From an uncultured Eubacteriales bacterium (GTDB lineage: Bacteria > Bacillota > Clostridia > Oscillospirales > Oscillospiraceae), in assembly GCA_900548625.1 (NCBI GenBank), contig URLO01000001.1, positions 62,001 through 126,000 on the forward strand: 64,000 nt of DNA. Direction: 5' to 3'. The translations under genes and the position numbers were made by a program. Every line of letters begins with the position of its first letter. Position 1 is the stretch's first letter. Below the pieces are notes generated by a model, which saw only the letters and a list, made by a program, of their open reading frames with translations, had not been told where the DNA came from and searched no databases. Positions 33,869-43,900 of this stretch are shown in pieces.

Positions 33869-36577
33869 TTAGGGGTGGAAAAGGAGTCGCGCGCCGACGC
33901 TCGAGCCCGTGCCCGACGAGGTGTCGTACGCGTGGAAGTAGAAAAGGCCGGCAAGGCCGCCATAGCTCCAGTAGCCACCCACAAAGAGGACACGCCAGCC
34001 AGAGCCGTAGTAGGCGTAGTCCGGAATATAGGTCGTCTCGCTGCCGCCGACCGCCGTGGGATAGAACGCCCAGGGCATGGCAGCCGCTACGCCGATGGCC
34101 GTGATGTACCCATCGCTCTGTATCTTGGAGCCGATGTTCGTATAGTTGGCCGCGGTGTCATCTGCATAGCTCGCAGGGTTCAGGCAGACATATACCGTTC
34201 CGTCGGAGAAGTTGATCCCGTCGATAAACTCGAAGACATTGCCGTAGGGATTCTCGATGTGCCGGTACTGGACGGCGGTCTTTCCGTTCGTCCCAGCTGC
34301 GCGTCCGGTATGGTAAGTCATGCTGTCCGTGCCGCCGGAAGAAATGGCAGAGCTGTTGCCGTCGACATAGCCGCGCCCGATTTTGCTCTGGCTGTCCCAG
34401 TCGGAAAACTCCACCAAATAGAGCAGCCAGACCGCGCACCAAGACGCGAAGTCATACTCGCTCCACTTACTACCCTTTCCTCTGGCACCGGAACGAGCCG
34501 ATGCGCGGGTCAGGTTGACCAGCGGCGCAGCGCCGGTCTTGGAATAATGGCCGGAGATCGTGTTGTAGCGGCCGACATACTTGCCGGAGCCGGGGTGCTT
34601 GGTGAAGCCGCTCTTGGCCTTATCCGCGATGTAGAAGTACCGTTTCTTGTTGGCGGCATCGTCGATAATACGGAAGTAATACTCGGGGATAAAGACAACG
34701 GTATCGTAGCTGCTTCGAGAGAAGCCGCTCTGCCCCTTCTTGTAGCTTACGGCATTGTTGATGATGTTGTACTCGTCCATGCCGCTCCACGGGAGATAGT
34801 TGTCGAAGGGAGAGCTGCCGGCGCCGGTACCGACCGCAGGCGCGGGATTCGTGGTGATGTCGACATTGACCAGTCCGTTCGGATCGGTGGCCTTCTTCAG
34901 CCGCGTCAGAGCCGTCGACTGCGCATTGTAATTCCAGCAGACACCGAAGACCTTGACATAGGTCAGCTCCAGCGTATAGCCGGTGTAGGAGCTGCAAGCT
35001 ACGCTGCCGGTGGCCGTCTCGCCGTTCTTGGTGGCGGTGACGCTCCACGTGCCGGTGTTCGGCAGGTAGAACTTTGCCGTTCCGCTGCTGGTGGCCGTGA
35101 GTGTGGTGGAGCCGTTGACCGCCTTGACCGTAGAGCCGCTGTCGATGGTGACGGTGAGGGTGCAGAACTTCACCGTTGCGGTGTAACTGCCGCCGGAGGT
35201 CGACACCGATGCGGACGCCGTGGACGAGGACACCCCGCTCTTGGTGGCCGTCACGGAATAGGTGCCGGCATAGTTGACGGTCAGCGCACACTTGCCGTTG
35301 CTGCCGCAGGTGCCGGTATACTGCTTCGTGCCAAGCGCGGCGGTCACGACTGCGCCGGATTCCGCCGTTACGGTCAGCGTAGCCGCGAAGTAACTCAGCG
35401 TCACCGCGTACTGCTTGACCTGATCCACGACCACAGTCTCGGTGGCGGTGGTCTGCCCGTTCAGCGTGGCATACAGCGACCATGTACCGTAGCCAGGGAG
35501 ATCAAAAACGCATTTACCGCCGACGCTGGTGCCAGTCAGCGTAGTCTCGCCGTTCGTACAGGTGATAGCCGATCCGGTGGCAACAGAGACCTCCAGCTGT
35601 GGAGCCACGCCGCCGCCCTTGGGCTTTTCCCATGTATATACGCCGGTCTGATCGTTGGCTGCCGTGCAGTAGAAGGTCTGCATGGTGTCTGTGTTCAGAT
35701 ACGACTGGCCGACCGAGCCCTTCGTGCTGGAGGTCGGATCGGTCTTGCCGGTGAGTGGCTTACTTCCGTCCAGCCCCTTGGAGAGCGTGTCGAGGTCGCT
35801 GGAAACGCCATCAAGGAAGGTGTCGAGCGATTCACCGTTATAGGTCAGATCGTCCGCGTCGCTGGCGCCGGACAGCTTCCACTGATACTTGCCGCTGCTG
35901 TCCTTGCCGTTGCAGACGTATTCCTTGCCCGTAGCGCTGTCATAGTAGTGCTGCCCTGCGGTACCCTCGGTCGTGTCTGTCGGCGCTCCTGAGCCTGTTG
36001 CAAGTGGATAACCGTAGTCCTTTCCGGCGACTGCCGCAGAGATATTCCCGTTCCCGTCGCCCAGCAGCAGACCCTTGACCATGATCTTGTCCTGCTTGGT
36101 CTTTACCGCCTCAGCGATGGCGGCGGACATATCGCTCTGTGTGACGCAGGCGCTGGTGTCGACCGTCACCGTCCATGTGCCGGTATTCGAGCAGGAGATC
36201 AGCGCGTAAAAAGTGTAGACGAAATCCGGCGATTCTGTCTTGCTGGGAATGGGAACGCCCTGCTCCAGCTGGAACAAGGCGATCATGGCGGACGCTCCTC
36301 CGTCCACGCTGGCAGATACGCGGAACTGATTCAACGTATAGGCCGTATTCGGCGCAGCGATGCGGAGCTTCAGGCGAATGCCGGAAGATACTCTCTCGCC
36401 GCCCAGCAGGCTCGCGGTCTGCTTTTCATTGACGAGGGCGGTCTGTGCCATCATTGCCGCCGCCGCGACGGTGCCCTGCCCCGCAGCTGCGCTGTCGAAG
36501 TTCAGGGTCTTTTCATTCACCCACTCATTGAGCAGGCTGTTGCCGGCGTTGGTGATGACGCCGTTCCATGTTGCCAT
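33869..36577 (-). CDS. Variable tail receptor-binding protein, DGR target
   Basis: A 902-residue tail-tip/fibre protein. The N-terminal part (MATWNGVITNAGNSLLNEWV...) would attach to the baseplate; residues about 165-330 hold two AGQHYYDSATGKEYVC / VGQSYLNTDTMQTFYC-type repeats; about 325-545 hold three or four Ig/PEGA-like beta repeats (GTWSLYATLNG, GTYSVTATKSG, GTWSVTATKNG); about 545-902 form a C-type-lectin/FGE-like domain (PEYYFRIIDDA..., ENPYGNVFEFIDGINF) whose last 50 residues are the variable repeat (GSGWRVLFVGGYWSYGG...). It follows the gpI gene, the usual place for a fibre. GGAGGTGTTTTACT precedes the ATG. Confidence 0.92.
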   Translation of the reverse strand: MATWNGVITNAGNSLLNEWVNEKTLNFDSAAAGQGTVAAAAMMAQTALVNEKQTASLLGGERVSSGIRLKLRIAAPNTAYTLNQFRVSASVDGGASAMIALFQLEQGVPIPSKTESPDFVYTFYALISCSNTGTWTVTVDTSACVTQSDMSAAIAEAVKTKQDKIMVKGLLLGDGNGNISAAVAGKDYGYPLATGSGAPTDTTEGTAGQHYYDSATGKEYVCNGKDSSGKYQWKLSGASDADDLTYNGESLDTFLDGVSSDLDTLSKGLDGSKPLTGKTDPTSSTKGSVGQSYLNTDTMQTFYCTAANDQTGVYTWEKPKGGGVAPQLEVSVATGSAITCTNGETTLTGTSVGGKCVFDLPGYGTWSLYATLNGQTTATETVVVDQVKQYAVTLSYFAATLTVTAESGAVVTAALGTKQYTGTCGSNGKCALTVNYAGTYSVTATKSGVSSSTASASVSTSGGSYTATVKFCTLTVTIDSGSTVKAVNGSTTLTATSSGTAKFYLPNTGTWSVTATKNGETATGSVACSSYTGYTLELTYVKVFGVCWNYNAQSTALTRLKKATDPNGLVNVDITTNPAPAVGTGAGSSPFDNYLPWSGMDEYNIINNAVSYKKGQSGFSRSSYDTVVFIPEYYFRIIDDAANKKRYFYIADKAKSGFTKHPGSGKYVGRYNTISGHYSKTGAAPLVNLTRASARSGARGKGSKWSEYDFASWCAVWLLYLVEFSDWDSQSKIGRGYVDGNSSAISSGGTDSMTYHTGRAAGTNGKTAVQYRHIENPYGNVFEFIDGINFSDGTVYVCLNPASYADDTAANYTNIGSKIQSDGYITAIGVAAAMPWAFYPTAVGGSETTYIPDYAYYGSGWRVLFVGGYWSYGGLAGLFYFHAYDTSSGTGSSVGARLLFHP
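33885..34019 (-). repeat. DGR variable repeat (VR)
   Basis: Encodes residues about 853-898 of the tail protein. Twelve codons that are AAC or AAT in the template are changed (to Tyr, Gly, Ser, Leu, His, Asp); all non-A positions are identical. Mismatches in template coordinates: 33528, 33534, 33535, 33540, 33541, 33553, 33556, 33562, 33582, 33583, 33592, 33594, 33601, 33633, 33634, 33640. Confidence 0.95.
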
Positions 36578-36594
36578 AGTAAAACACCTCCGTG

Positions 36595-37182
36595 TCAGTA
36601 TCGAATGGCGGCCGCGCTGTCGACCAGCTCGCAGCCGATACAGGCCGCGCCGAAATACTCTGTTGCCAGTCCTCCGGCGTCGTAGTATTCTACCTCGTCC
36701 AGCACCGAGCGCAGATTCTTGTAAAAGTCAACGCGGTCGATCACGCGCTGATGTCTGACGGGGTCGACATTCTCATAGGTGGCGTCGATCAGCAGCTTGA
36801 AGTGGTACGGCTTGCCGCCGTATTCCCACCATTCGCTGACCTGCGTATCGGGGTAGATGGCGGAGATCGCCAGCACGACCGCCGCCTTGGTGCCGAGCCT
36901 GCGGTGAACATTCCATGAGTCTTTCAGCGTCCGGCGCTTTTCCTCCAGGGTGTAGTTGGCGTCCCACCAGTCAACCTTGAAGTCGTTCGCCAGAATGTCC
37001 AGCAGCTCGTTCGGGAGCCGGTCGATCTGTGAGTAGATCGACACGCGCTCAATCTCGCCTACGCGGGCAGCCAGCACCTCGGCAACGGCAGAGGCAAGTG
37101 CTGCCATATTGTCGTCATTGGCAAGGACTGCCGGCAAGGAGGCCAGCAGGTTTTCCTTCGTGATGCCGTGCGCCTTATTCAT
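36595..37182 (-). CDS. Tail protein I (baseplate, gpI family)
   Basis: A baseplate component connecting wedge and tail fibre, about 195 residues. The pattern LPNELLDILANDFKVDWWDANYTLEEKRRTLKDSWNVHRRLGTKAAV and WWEYGGKPYHFKLLIDA is typical of P2 gpI-like proteins. I chose ATG 37182, overlapping the gpJ-like stop by 8 bases; ATG 37188 is also possible. It precedes the variable fibre gene. Confidence 0.88.
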   Translation of the reverse strand: MNKAHGITKENLLASLPAVLANDDNMAALASAVAEVLAARVGEIERVSIYSQIDRLPNELLDILANDFKVDWWDANYTLEEKRRTLKDSWNVHRRLGTKAAVVLAISAIYPDTQVSEWWEYGGKPYHFKLLIDATYENVDPVRHQRVIDRVDFYKNLRSVLDEVEYYDAGGLATEYFGAACIGCELVDSAAAIRY

Positions 37183-38314
37183 CCTCATAGCCCCCATTCG
37201 TGGCCGTGATGGTCCCGACCGACGCAACCTGCGGCGTCGTGTCGTCGGAGCCATCCCGCAGCGTGGTAAAGACCGGGCTGGTCAGCGCCACGCGCTTGAT
37301 GCCGGTCTGCATGAGCTTTCCGATCAGCACGGAGGGGTTGATGTCGCGCCCCAGCTTCCCGCACTGCCACGCGACGAACTCAGCCACGGCCTTATCGACC
37401 GCAGCCTTGATCTCTGTGGAGCTGAGGGAGCTGTCCTTCGGCACATAGTAGGTGAAGGTGATATTGTAGCTCACCTTCTGCGGGTCCTTGACAGAGACCT
37501 TGTCCGTCAGCGGCCGCACCGTGTCATCGTTGCAGGCGGAAAGGACGGCATTCTTGATCTCCGTGGTAGCGATGGTGCCGTCGTCCATGAGGACATAGAG
37601 GTCCACCGCTCCGTCGCTGGGGCTGTTCGCCACCACGTCGGCGATCTTGGTGCTGACCTGCTTGGCAAAGTAGATATACCCACCCTTGGCTCCGGCGCAG
37701 CTGTAAGCGTCCTGACTGGCGCGCATCAGCTCGTAGAACTCGTCGTCAGTGGCCTGGTCTGCGCCGTCATCGCTGGCGGTGAGGTTTTCGCAGCGCTCAC
37801 AGTAGTCGAACAGGTCAACGAAGGTGTTGATCTGTCCCACTGCGTAGCCGTTGCCGACCGCACCAACAGTCTGGCAGCGGATCTGCACATCGGCATAGGT
37901 CTCGCCGATGGATACATAGGCATCCGCGACCGTCTCCCATGTCAGCGTACCGCTGGCGTCAGTGACGCGCGTACCGGCAGGAATGAGGATCGCCGTGGTC
38001 TGTGCCTCGGAGATATGGAAGCGCTCGGTGCAGACCGCAGCCTGCGCCGCCGGGCGCTGCGTGACATAGAACAGCTCGGCCAGCGCGTCCAGGTTTTCCC
38101 CTTCCGCGCGGCTTGGGATATTCTGATTGCCTGTGTAATTGTTCAGCCCGCGCTCCTGGATCACCACGGCGGCCACGAACTGGATAAACAACTTTTCGGG
38201 GCTGGCGGGCTTCACGCTGACGCCGGTGATTTTTTCGTAAATGGAGATCAGCAGCGATTCCACCGCTTCGGTGTCGGTGGAAACAAACTGATATCCCGTA
38301 TTTCTCTCACTCAT
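37175..38314 (-). CDS. Baseplate J-like protein (gp47 family)
   Basis: Baseplate wedge protein of 379 residues. Family features: SPEKLFIQFVAAVVIQERGLNNYTGNQN near the N terminus, AILIPAGTRVTDASGTLTWET (about residue 110), GAKGGYIYFAKQVSTKIADV, and SVLIGKLMQTGIKRVAL near the end. The ATG overlaps the gp25-like gene by 8 bases; GGAGGTG lies 10 bases upstream. Confidence 0.92.
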   Translation of the reverse strand: MSERNTGYQFVSTDTEAVESLLISIYEKITGVSVKPASPEKLFIQFVAAVVIQERGLNNYTGNQNIPSRAEGENLDALAELFYVTQRPAAQAAVCTERFHISEAQTTAILIPAGTRVTDASGTLTWETVADAYVSIGETYADVQIRCQTVGAVGNGYAVGQINTFVDLFDYCERCENLTASDDGADQATDDEFYELMRASQDAYSCAGAKGGYIYFAKQVSTKIADVVANSPSDGAVDLYVLMDDGTIATTEIKNAVLSACNDDTVRPLTDKVSVKDPQKVSYNITFTYYVPKDSSLSSTEIKAAVDKAVAEFVAWQCGKLGRDINPSVLIGKLMQTGIKRVALTSPVFTTLRDGSDDTTPQVASVGTITATNGGYEDE

Positions 38315-38627
38315 TGATGATGTTCACCTCCACGGTAGGGATCAGCCTGCCCGGGGCGTTTCTGTCGGCCGCAAAGGTCACATTCACCACCTCGGCGCGG
38401 GGCTCATATTCTTCCACTGCCTCTTTGACCTCGGAATACATCATAGGCATAGCTACCGGCAGAGGCTTATCCACGAACTTCTGAGGAAGGCCGAAGCCGC
38501 GATACAACGGACAGGTCCCCTGCCGCGTGGAAAGGATAATGGCGATATTCTGCAAGACAGAGCGGACGGTGTCAGTCTCGTTGAGCTGCACCGCGCCGAT
38601 GTCAGATGCGGTCACCTTGTAGCTCAT
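38307..38627 (-). CDS. Baseplate wedge protein, gpW/gp25 family
   Basis: A 106-residue lysozyme-like-fold baseplate protein. The pattern VRSVLQNIAIILSTRQGTCPLYRGFGLPQKFVD followed by VKEAVEEYEPRAEVVNV is the GPW_gp25 signature. It lies between the gpU-like and gpJ-like genes. Confidence 0.92.
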   Translation of the reverse strand: MSYKVTASDIGAVQLNETDTVRSVLQNIAIILSTRQGTCPLYRGFGLPQKFVDKPLPVAMPMMYSEVKEAVEEYEPRAEVVNVTFAADRNAPGRLIPTVEVNIINE

Positions 38628-38634
38628 GGCAGCT

Positions 38635-39036
38635 TTACCCCCTCAGATACTCTTGCAGGCTGACGGACACGGTGGCGCTGGTGACGTTGCCGCGTCCGTC
38701 ATAGGTTTTCATCTTCATCTTGTGATCAAGCACGGACCAGCGATATTTCCCGTAGCCCTTGTTGCCGATCACCAGCGGGACGGCGATGCCGCCGCGCTCA
38801 TAGTTCCACAGCTTCACGACCTCGGCGATAGGATCAACGCCGAGGTAAGCGGAGAGAACGATGTCGAAGGTCATCTTGTCGGGGTCAAGGCCGGTGAACT
38901 CCGTAAGGGCGTGTGTGCCGTGCCGCTGATGGGTCGCGTACCGGGCAGACCCAGACCAGGTGACATTATTGATCGTTTCAATCGTGCGGTCTGACACCGT
39001 AAAAACGATGTCGCCCAGACAGCCGACCATTCCCAT
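38635..39036 (-). CDS. Tail protein U (gpU family)
   Basis: Tail-completion protein of about 133 residues, starting MGMVGCLGDIVFTVSD; blocks ARYATHQRHGTHALTEFTGLDPDKMTFDI and LGVDPIAEVVKLWNYERGG are typical of P2 gpU. ATG 39036 lies 9 bases after AGGAGG; a TTG two codons upstream is too close to it. It overlaps nothing but follows the gpV-like gene by 2 bases. Confidence 0.85.
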   Translation of the reverse strand: MGMVGCLGDIVFTVSDRTIETINNVTWSGSARYATHQRHGTHALTEFTGLDPDKMTFDIVLSAYLGVDPIAEVVKLWNYERGGIAVPLVIGNKGYGKYRWSVLDHKMKMKTYDGRGNVTSATVSVSLQEYLRG

Positions 39037-39038
39037 GC

Positions 39039-39389
39039 TCAAAAACCTCCTAACACAAAACCGTCCCCGTTGAATACCGGAAGGTATAGGCAGAGGACGC
39101 GGTCATTCACCTTCGGCATCCAGTAGGTCAGATGCGAGCCGGGCAGGTGGTCGTGGTCGGGGAATTCGCTGGCTGTGCCGCCGCCGGTGAAGGTGTCCGT
39201 GATCTCATGCGTGTGCTTTGCGTCCGGCTTTATGTAGAAATTTGCTCCGTAGTGCTGGAGCACATAAAGCCAGTCCGAAATGATGCCTGTGTCCTTAAAC
39301 TTGACACGAGCCCTGCGCTTTGCGCTGTCGACGGCCGTTACCGTGCCGGTCTGAACGAGCCTCGAAAGGATATTCTGCAGTTCGTCCAT
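39039..39389 (-). CDS. Baseplate assembly protein V, spike-type
   Basis: A 116-residue protein with an OB-fold start (RLVQTGTVTAVDSAKRRARVKF) and a central GGGTASEFPDHDHLPGSH segment, ending in VNDRVLCLYLPVFNGDGFVLGGF. This fits the gpV / baseplate-spike family that forms the puncturing tip, although the long beta-helix of other spikes is missing. GGAGGG precedes ATG 39389. Confidence 0.8.
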   Translation of the reverse strand: MDELQNILSRLVQTGTVTAVDSAKRRARVKFKDTGIISDWLYVLQHYGANFYIKPDAKHTHEITDTFTGGGTASEFPDHDHLPGSHLTYWMPKVNDRVLCLYLPVFNGDGFVLGGF

Positions 39390-40738
39390 CAATATCCCTC
39401 CAATGTCTTGCGCAGCTTGACCTGCGTGGTATAGCCGGACGAGCCGACCGAGTGCGCAGCCTGCTCCACAATGTATTTCCCGTCCCACGCACCCCAGCCG
39501 GTGAGCTTGGCTGTGACGCCTGCCACGATATCCGGATTGCCGGGCAGCGTAAAGGTCGCGGTCTTTGCGTACTTGTTGTGCAGCCGGAGATATTTTTCAG
39601 CCTTGGTCTTGGCCTCGGCCACGCTTGCCACCTTCGCGGTGATCTCCAGCTGCTGGTTGTTCTTGGCCTTGTCGTTGTAGTCCTCGACCTTGACGGTGGC
39701 CTCGATGCACTTTCCTGTGCCGGGGTCTGTGTAGCTGACGCGGCAGGAAGCGTACTGCGTTCCGGCCGTTCCCGCGTTCAGCTTGTGCTTGGTGTAGCTG
39801 CCGCTGCCGCGGACGATGGTCAGCACGGGGGATTTCTTCTCGTAATCCTCCTGGTCGAAAAGTACGATCAGGTTATTGGTGGCTTTCAAAGAGATGCCCG
39901 CCTCGTGGCACAGCTTGGAGAGAAAGGCGATGTCGCTCTGCTTGTACTGCTCCACGCGGCCATAGGACGGGTCGCTGTTGGCGAGGAACATACAAGTCAT
40001 TCCGTTGGCAGCGGCCATCTCGTTTGCGATGCCGGAAAGCGTGTAGGCCTCCCATGCCTTGGATTTCTCCGTCTGGCGGATCTGTGCGCTGTACGGAAGT
40101 GCCGTCGCCTTGATGGTGATGGTGTTCGGCGGGCCGGAGGCATCAACGCTGTCCAGCTCAAACTGTCCGCAGTCCAGCACCTTATCCCTGCCGCCGCCCG
40201 TCCAGTTCTCCCGAACGAACACGGCGCTGATCTTGAAGCCGGCGCCGGAAGCAGAGGCAGGAGCGGCGGCAGAAGCATCGCCGCCCCCGCCGCCGGATTC
40301 CTTGATGTACGATGCGCTGACATAGGCGGTTTTGCCGTTATAGCTGACCTTCGCCCAGCCGTTTTCGATGCCCTCGACCTGCAGCTCCGCGCCGCAGACC
40401 AGAGCACCGTATTTACCGTAGCTGGTGCTGGGGCCAGAGCGGACATTCAAGCCGCTTTTGGCGGTGACCTTGTAGGACTTTGCCGCACCATCGGTCTTGG
40501 CCTTGGAGGACGCGGACAGGCTCCCTGCGGAGGCTGCTGCGTCGATGGCATCGGCCAGCCACTTTTTGAGCCATATATCATCGCGGTCCTGAAGCTTCAG
40601 CTGCAGATCGTCAGTGCCGTCCGCCTCCTTGTCGGTGTAGGTGGCCGACAGGAAATAGGGGCGCATACTGCCGGTGATGTCCGCGCCCTGGAAAAATATC
40701 TGCGCCGTGACGCGGCGCGCCTGATTCGGGCCGCTCAT
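39389..40738 (-). CDS. Tail hub protein gpD with an inserted SH3b domain
   Basis: Phage late control D family (tail hub, gp27-like), about 449 residues. The hub core is visible at both ends (RRVTAQIFFQGADITGSMRPYFLSATYTDKEADGTDDLQLKLQDRDDIW; DIAFLSKLCHEAGISLKATNNLIVLFDQ; TAKLTGWGAWDGKYIVEQAAHSVGSSGY). Residues about 88-146 are a bacterial SH3 domain (SGLNVRSGPSTSYGKYGAL... ENGWAKVSYNGKTAYVSASYI) flanked by linkers, which hubs usually lack. ATG 40738 overlaps the gpX-like stop (ATGA). Confidence 0.9.
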   Translation of the reverse strand: MSGPNQARRVTAQIFFQGADITGSMRPYFLSATYTDKEADGTDDLQLKLQDRDDIWLKKWLADAIDAAASAGSLSASSKAKTDGAAKSYKVTAKSGLNVRSGPSTSYGKYGALVCGAELQVEGIENGWAKVSYNGKTAYVSASYIKESGGGGGDASAAAPASASGAGFKISAVFVRENWTGGGRDKVLDCGQFELDSVDASGPPNTITIKATALPYSAQIRQTEKSKAWEAYTLSGIANEMAAANGMTCMFLANSDPSYGRVEQYKQSDIAFLSKLCHEAGISLKATNNLIVLFDQEDYEKKSPVLTIVRGSGSYTKHKLNAGTAGTQYASCRVSYTDPGTGKCIEATVKVEDYNDKAKNNQQLEITAKVASVAEAKTKAEKYLRLHNKYAKTATFTLPGNPDIVAGVTAKLTGWGAWDGKYIVEQAAHSVGSSGYTTQVKLRKTLEGY

Positions 40739-40947
40739 CCGACCACCTGCTTCCACGGGGGCAGGGCGTCGCCGACATCCTCAGCAGGGTCGGGCAGCTT
40801 CAGCACGATCCCGGCCGGAAAGGTGTAGTACCCGAGATACTGCGGATTGAGATTCATCAGCCGGTCGGTGTACGCTTCGCTCCCCAGCTGGGAGAAGGCG
40901 ATGCTGTCCCACATATCGCCCTGAATGGTGGTGTAGGTCTTACTCAT
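40735..40947 (-). CDS. Tail protein X (LysM-like)
   Basis: A 70-residue LysM-type protein (YTTIQGDMWDSIAFSQLGSEAYTDRLMNLNPQYLGYYTFPAGIVLKLPD), the P2 gpX family that links tape measure and hub. It overlaps its neighbours on both sides by four bases. Confidence 0.9.
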   Translation of the reverse strand: MSKTYTTIQGDMWDSIAFSQLGSEAYTDRLMNLNPQYLGYYTFPAGIVLKLPDPAEDVGDALPPWKQVVG

Positions 40948-43900
40948 TTGTAGGCCCTCCTTGCGGTGTCGATGCCGGCCTCCTCCATGACTTCAAGGAC
41001 GCGCTCGGCGAACTCGTCTCCGTACTCACGCAGAGCTTCCACCGTCTCGGGCGATGCGCCGCCGTTGATCTGAAACACGATCTGCAGCTCCACCGATCCG
41101 GCGCCGGAGCCTGCGCCCGGCTCTGCCGAAAGCGCGCCGTCGCCATGGATGGCGTGCAGTGCCTCCAGCAGCTGCGGGGCGAAGGTGATGGCCTGGATCT
41201 CCATGCTCTCGCGCATAGCGGCGGTCTCCTCGGCGGTCATGACCTGCTCGCCGCCGTTGAAGTAGACCAGCTCCGGGCCGTTTTCGCCAACGAGGGCAAA
41301 GCCTGGTGCGGCGGACTGCGTACCAACTGCGTAGCCGGGAATGCTGCCGGCCGTTCCAGTACCGGACGCGGACAGTGCGGCTCTGGCTGCGGCGGCGACG
41401 CGGTTGTAGGCAGCGGTCACCTGGGGCAGCATACCGACAGCTCCGTCGATAAATCCCTGAATGGTGGCCTGCGCGCTTGCCTTGGCCTCGTCGCCAAGGT
41501 CCATCGCTTCAATGTCCTCAGCAAGCGCCGTCTGCAGCTCGTCCATGGCGGCCGTGAAGTCGGTCTTGAGGTCGGCTACGCTCCCCGCCGCGTTCTGCTG
41601 CTCCTGCTGCAGAGTCTTCCAGTTGGCTACCATCGTGGCCAGCTGCTCGTCGGTGGCGCCTGCCATGCCGGCGATCGCGTTCACGCTGTCGGAGCTGCCG
41701 TCAGCAAAGGAGGCTATCATGTCGCTCAGCCCCTCGATGTCGGCGCTGCGGTCAGTCAGGGATTGCAGGTTGGCGTTGTAGTCCTGCCAGTAGGTGATCT
41801 GGCTCTCCAGTGCAGAATTGATGCTGCCCGCGCTGGTTGCAACGACCTTTGCGGCCTCGTCCCAAAGCTGATACTGTCCGGATATGCTTTCGTATGCCGC
41901 GCTGTACGCCTCGTTGTAGGACTCCACAAGGGCGTTGATCTTTTCCTGCACGCCGGAGATGGCAGCCTGGAACTCGCTGACCTGTGCAGCAGCCTCCTCG
42001 GACGCGCCAGTGCCTTCGTTCATGGAGGCGGTCAGATTCTTGACCGCCTCTTCCGCGAGGGCGATCTCCGCCTCAGCCTCGGAAACGGCGTCTGCGTCCT
42101 CTTCCATCGCCTTGTTGTAATTTTTGATGGACTTCTCAGCCGCCCATATCTCGTTGTTGGTGTCGTAGATGGAGTTTTGCAGGTCGTAGTATTCCTGCGA
42201 GAGAAAAGCGGTCGCATCGGTGTAATAGCCGTACTGGTCGTAATAGGCATCCGCCTGCTTCTGCGCGTCTGCCCATAGCGCATCCATCTGCGCGTAGGTA
42301 TCAGACAGCTTCTGCTGGGCGGCCTCCAGACTGTACTGCGCCTTGGTGAGTCCGATGCTGTTTTCTTCTGCCTCGATCAGCACGGCGGAATACTGGGAGT
42401 ACAGCTCGGTGAGCTGATCCTGATAGGCCTGCTGCATGGCATTCTGCTTCCACGCCTCGGTGTTGGCGCGGAGCGCTTCGGTGCCGCCGTTGATGGTGTC
42501 GGTTTCGAGGTCAATATAATCGGCCAGCTCCGGCACCACCTGGCAGAGCAGAGCCAGGGTGTTGTGGTACTGCCTGTGCTGCTCGTCGGTATTGAGCCCC
42601 GCCGCCTCCAGCTCCTCCAGCTTGCCGATGTAGGTGTCTGCGACGCCTGCAGCGGCCATGGTGGAGGTAACAGTATCGTCATAGGTGGCCTTGGCCTCGT
42701 CCATCGCCTCCCGCATTCCTCGGGCGGCTTCGGTCAGCTCCTTCACACTGGGTACGGCGTCATTCGCCGCAGCGGTGGCCAGAGCAACGATGCCAGCCGT
42801 GATTGCGGCCACGGCAGCGGTAACGCCCATGATGACATTGACGCCGGGGATCGCCGCAGTGAGAATTGCACTGGCGGCTGCGGCTATCTTTGCAGCGACC
42901 GCATAGGCAGCCAGCGCGGCGACGACCGCGCCGATCACGCCTGCAAAGGCGGTGATGGCATTGACCAACGCCGGGTTCTTCTGAATGAACGCCGTAATGC
43001 TGTTGAGGACCTTCGTGCCGACACCGTAAGCCTCGCTGAGCGCGGGAGTATAGGCGTCGCCGATGGCTACCTTGAGGTTGTTGTAGGCGTTCTGCATCAT
43101 GGTCAACCGGCTCTGCGCGGTGGCGTAGCGCTTGTTGGCCTCGTTGGTGAGGGCGGTATTCTGCTGCCAGGCGGTATTTGCAGTGTTCACCGCGCCGGTC
43201 ATCTGGTCTGCGGCAAGACCCAGGGCTTTGAGCATATTGCTCTGCCGGATGCCGGTCAGACCCAGGTCTTCCAGTACGAGGACGGTGCTCTCGCCCTGCT
43301 CGTCCAGCTTGCCGAGCCCGCCGATGAAGGAAGTCAGGGCGCTCATGGCGTCGTTCTTCCACGCAGAAGAAAATTCTTCGGAGGACATACCCGCGATACG
43401 GGCGAACTCCGCGAGGTCGTCCCCACCCTTTGCAACGGCCTTTTCAATGGCGTTGAGCGTCTGGGTCATGGCGGTACCGCCCGCCTCGGCTTCGATGCCG
43501 ACAGAGGACATCGCCGCCGCCAGAGCCATGATCTCCGGCTCGGTCAGTCCGGCCAGCTTACCCGCCGACGCCAGGCGCGTACCCATCGCCACGATCTCGG
43601 ATTCCGTCGTGGCGAAGTTGTTGCCAAGGTCAACGATGACAGAGCCGAGCCGTCCGTAATTGTCCGTTGCCATGCCGGTAATGTTGGCGAAGCGCGCAAG
43701 GGAGGTTGCTGCCTCGTCAGCTGTCATGTTGGTGGCAGTGCCGAGCATGGTCATGATCTCGGTGAAGTCCAGCAGGGCGTCCTTTTGGATGCCGAGCTGT
43801 CCCGCGGCTTCGGCTACTGCCGCGATCTCCTCTGTGGTGGCGGGGATCTCCGTGGACAGCGCCTTGATGGAATCCGACATTGCCGCCAGTTCCTCGTCTG

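Larger units (their letters stand above)
32286..34019 (-). other. Diversity-generating retroelement (DGR)
   Basis: In transcription order: variable repeat at the 3' end of the tail-protein gene, hairpin, template repeat, reverse transcriptase. The 135-bp repeats differ at 16 positions, every one an A in the template on the coding strand. No avd-like gene is present between them. The arrangement is a self-contained mutator of the receptor-binding protein. Confidence 0.93.

Noticed and set aside
33761..35992. A 743-codon open frame on the plus strand
   Set aside because: Antisense of the variable tail protein gene, with low-complexity Gly/Arg/Ala composition and no ribosome-binding site.
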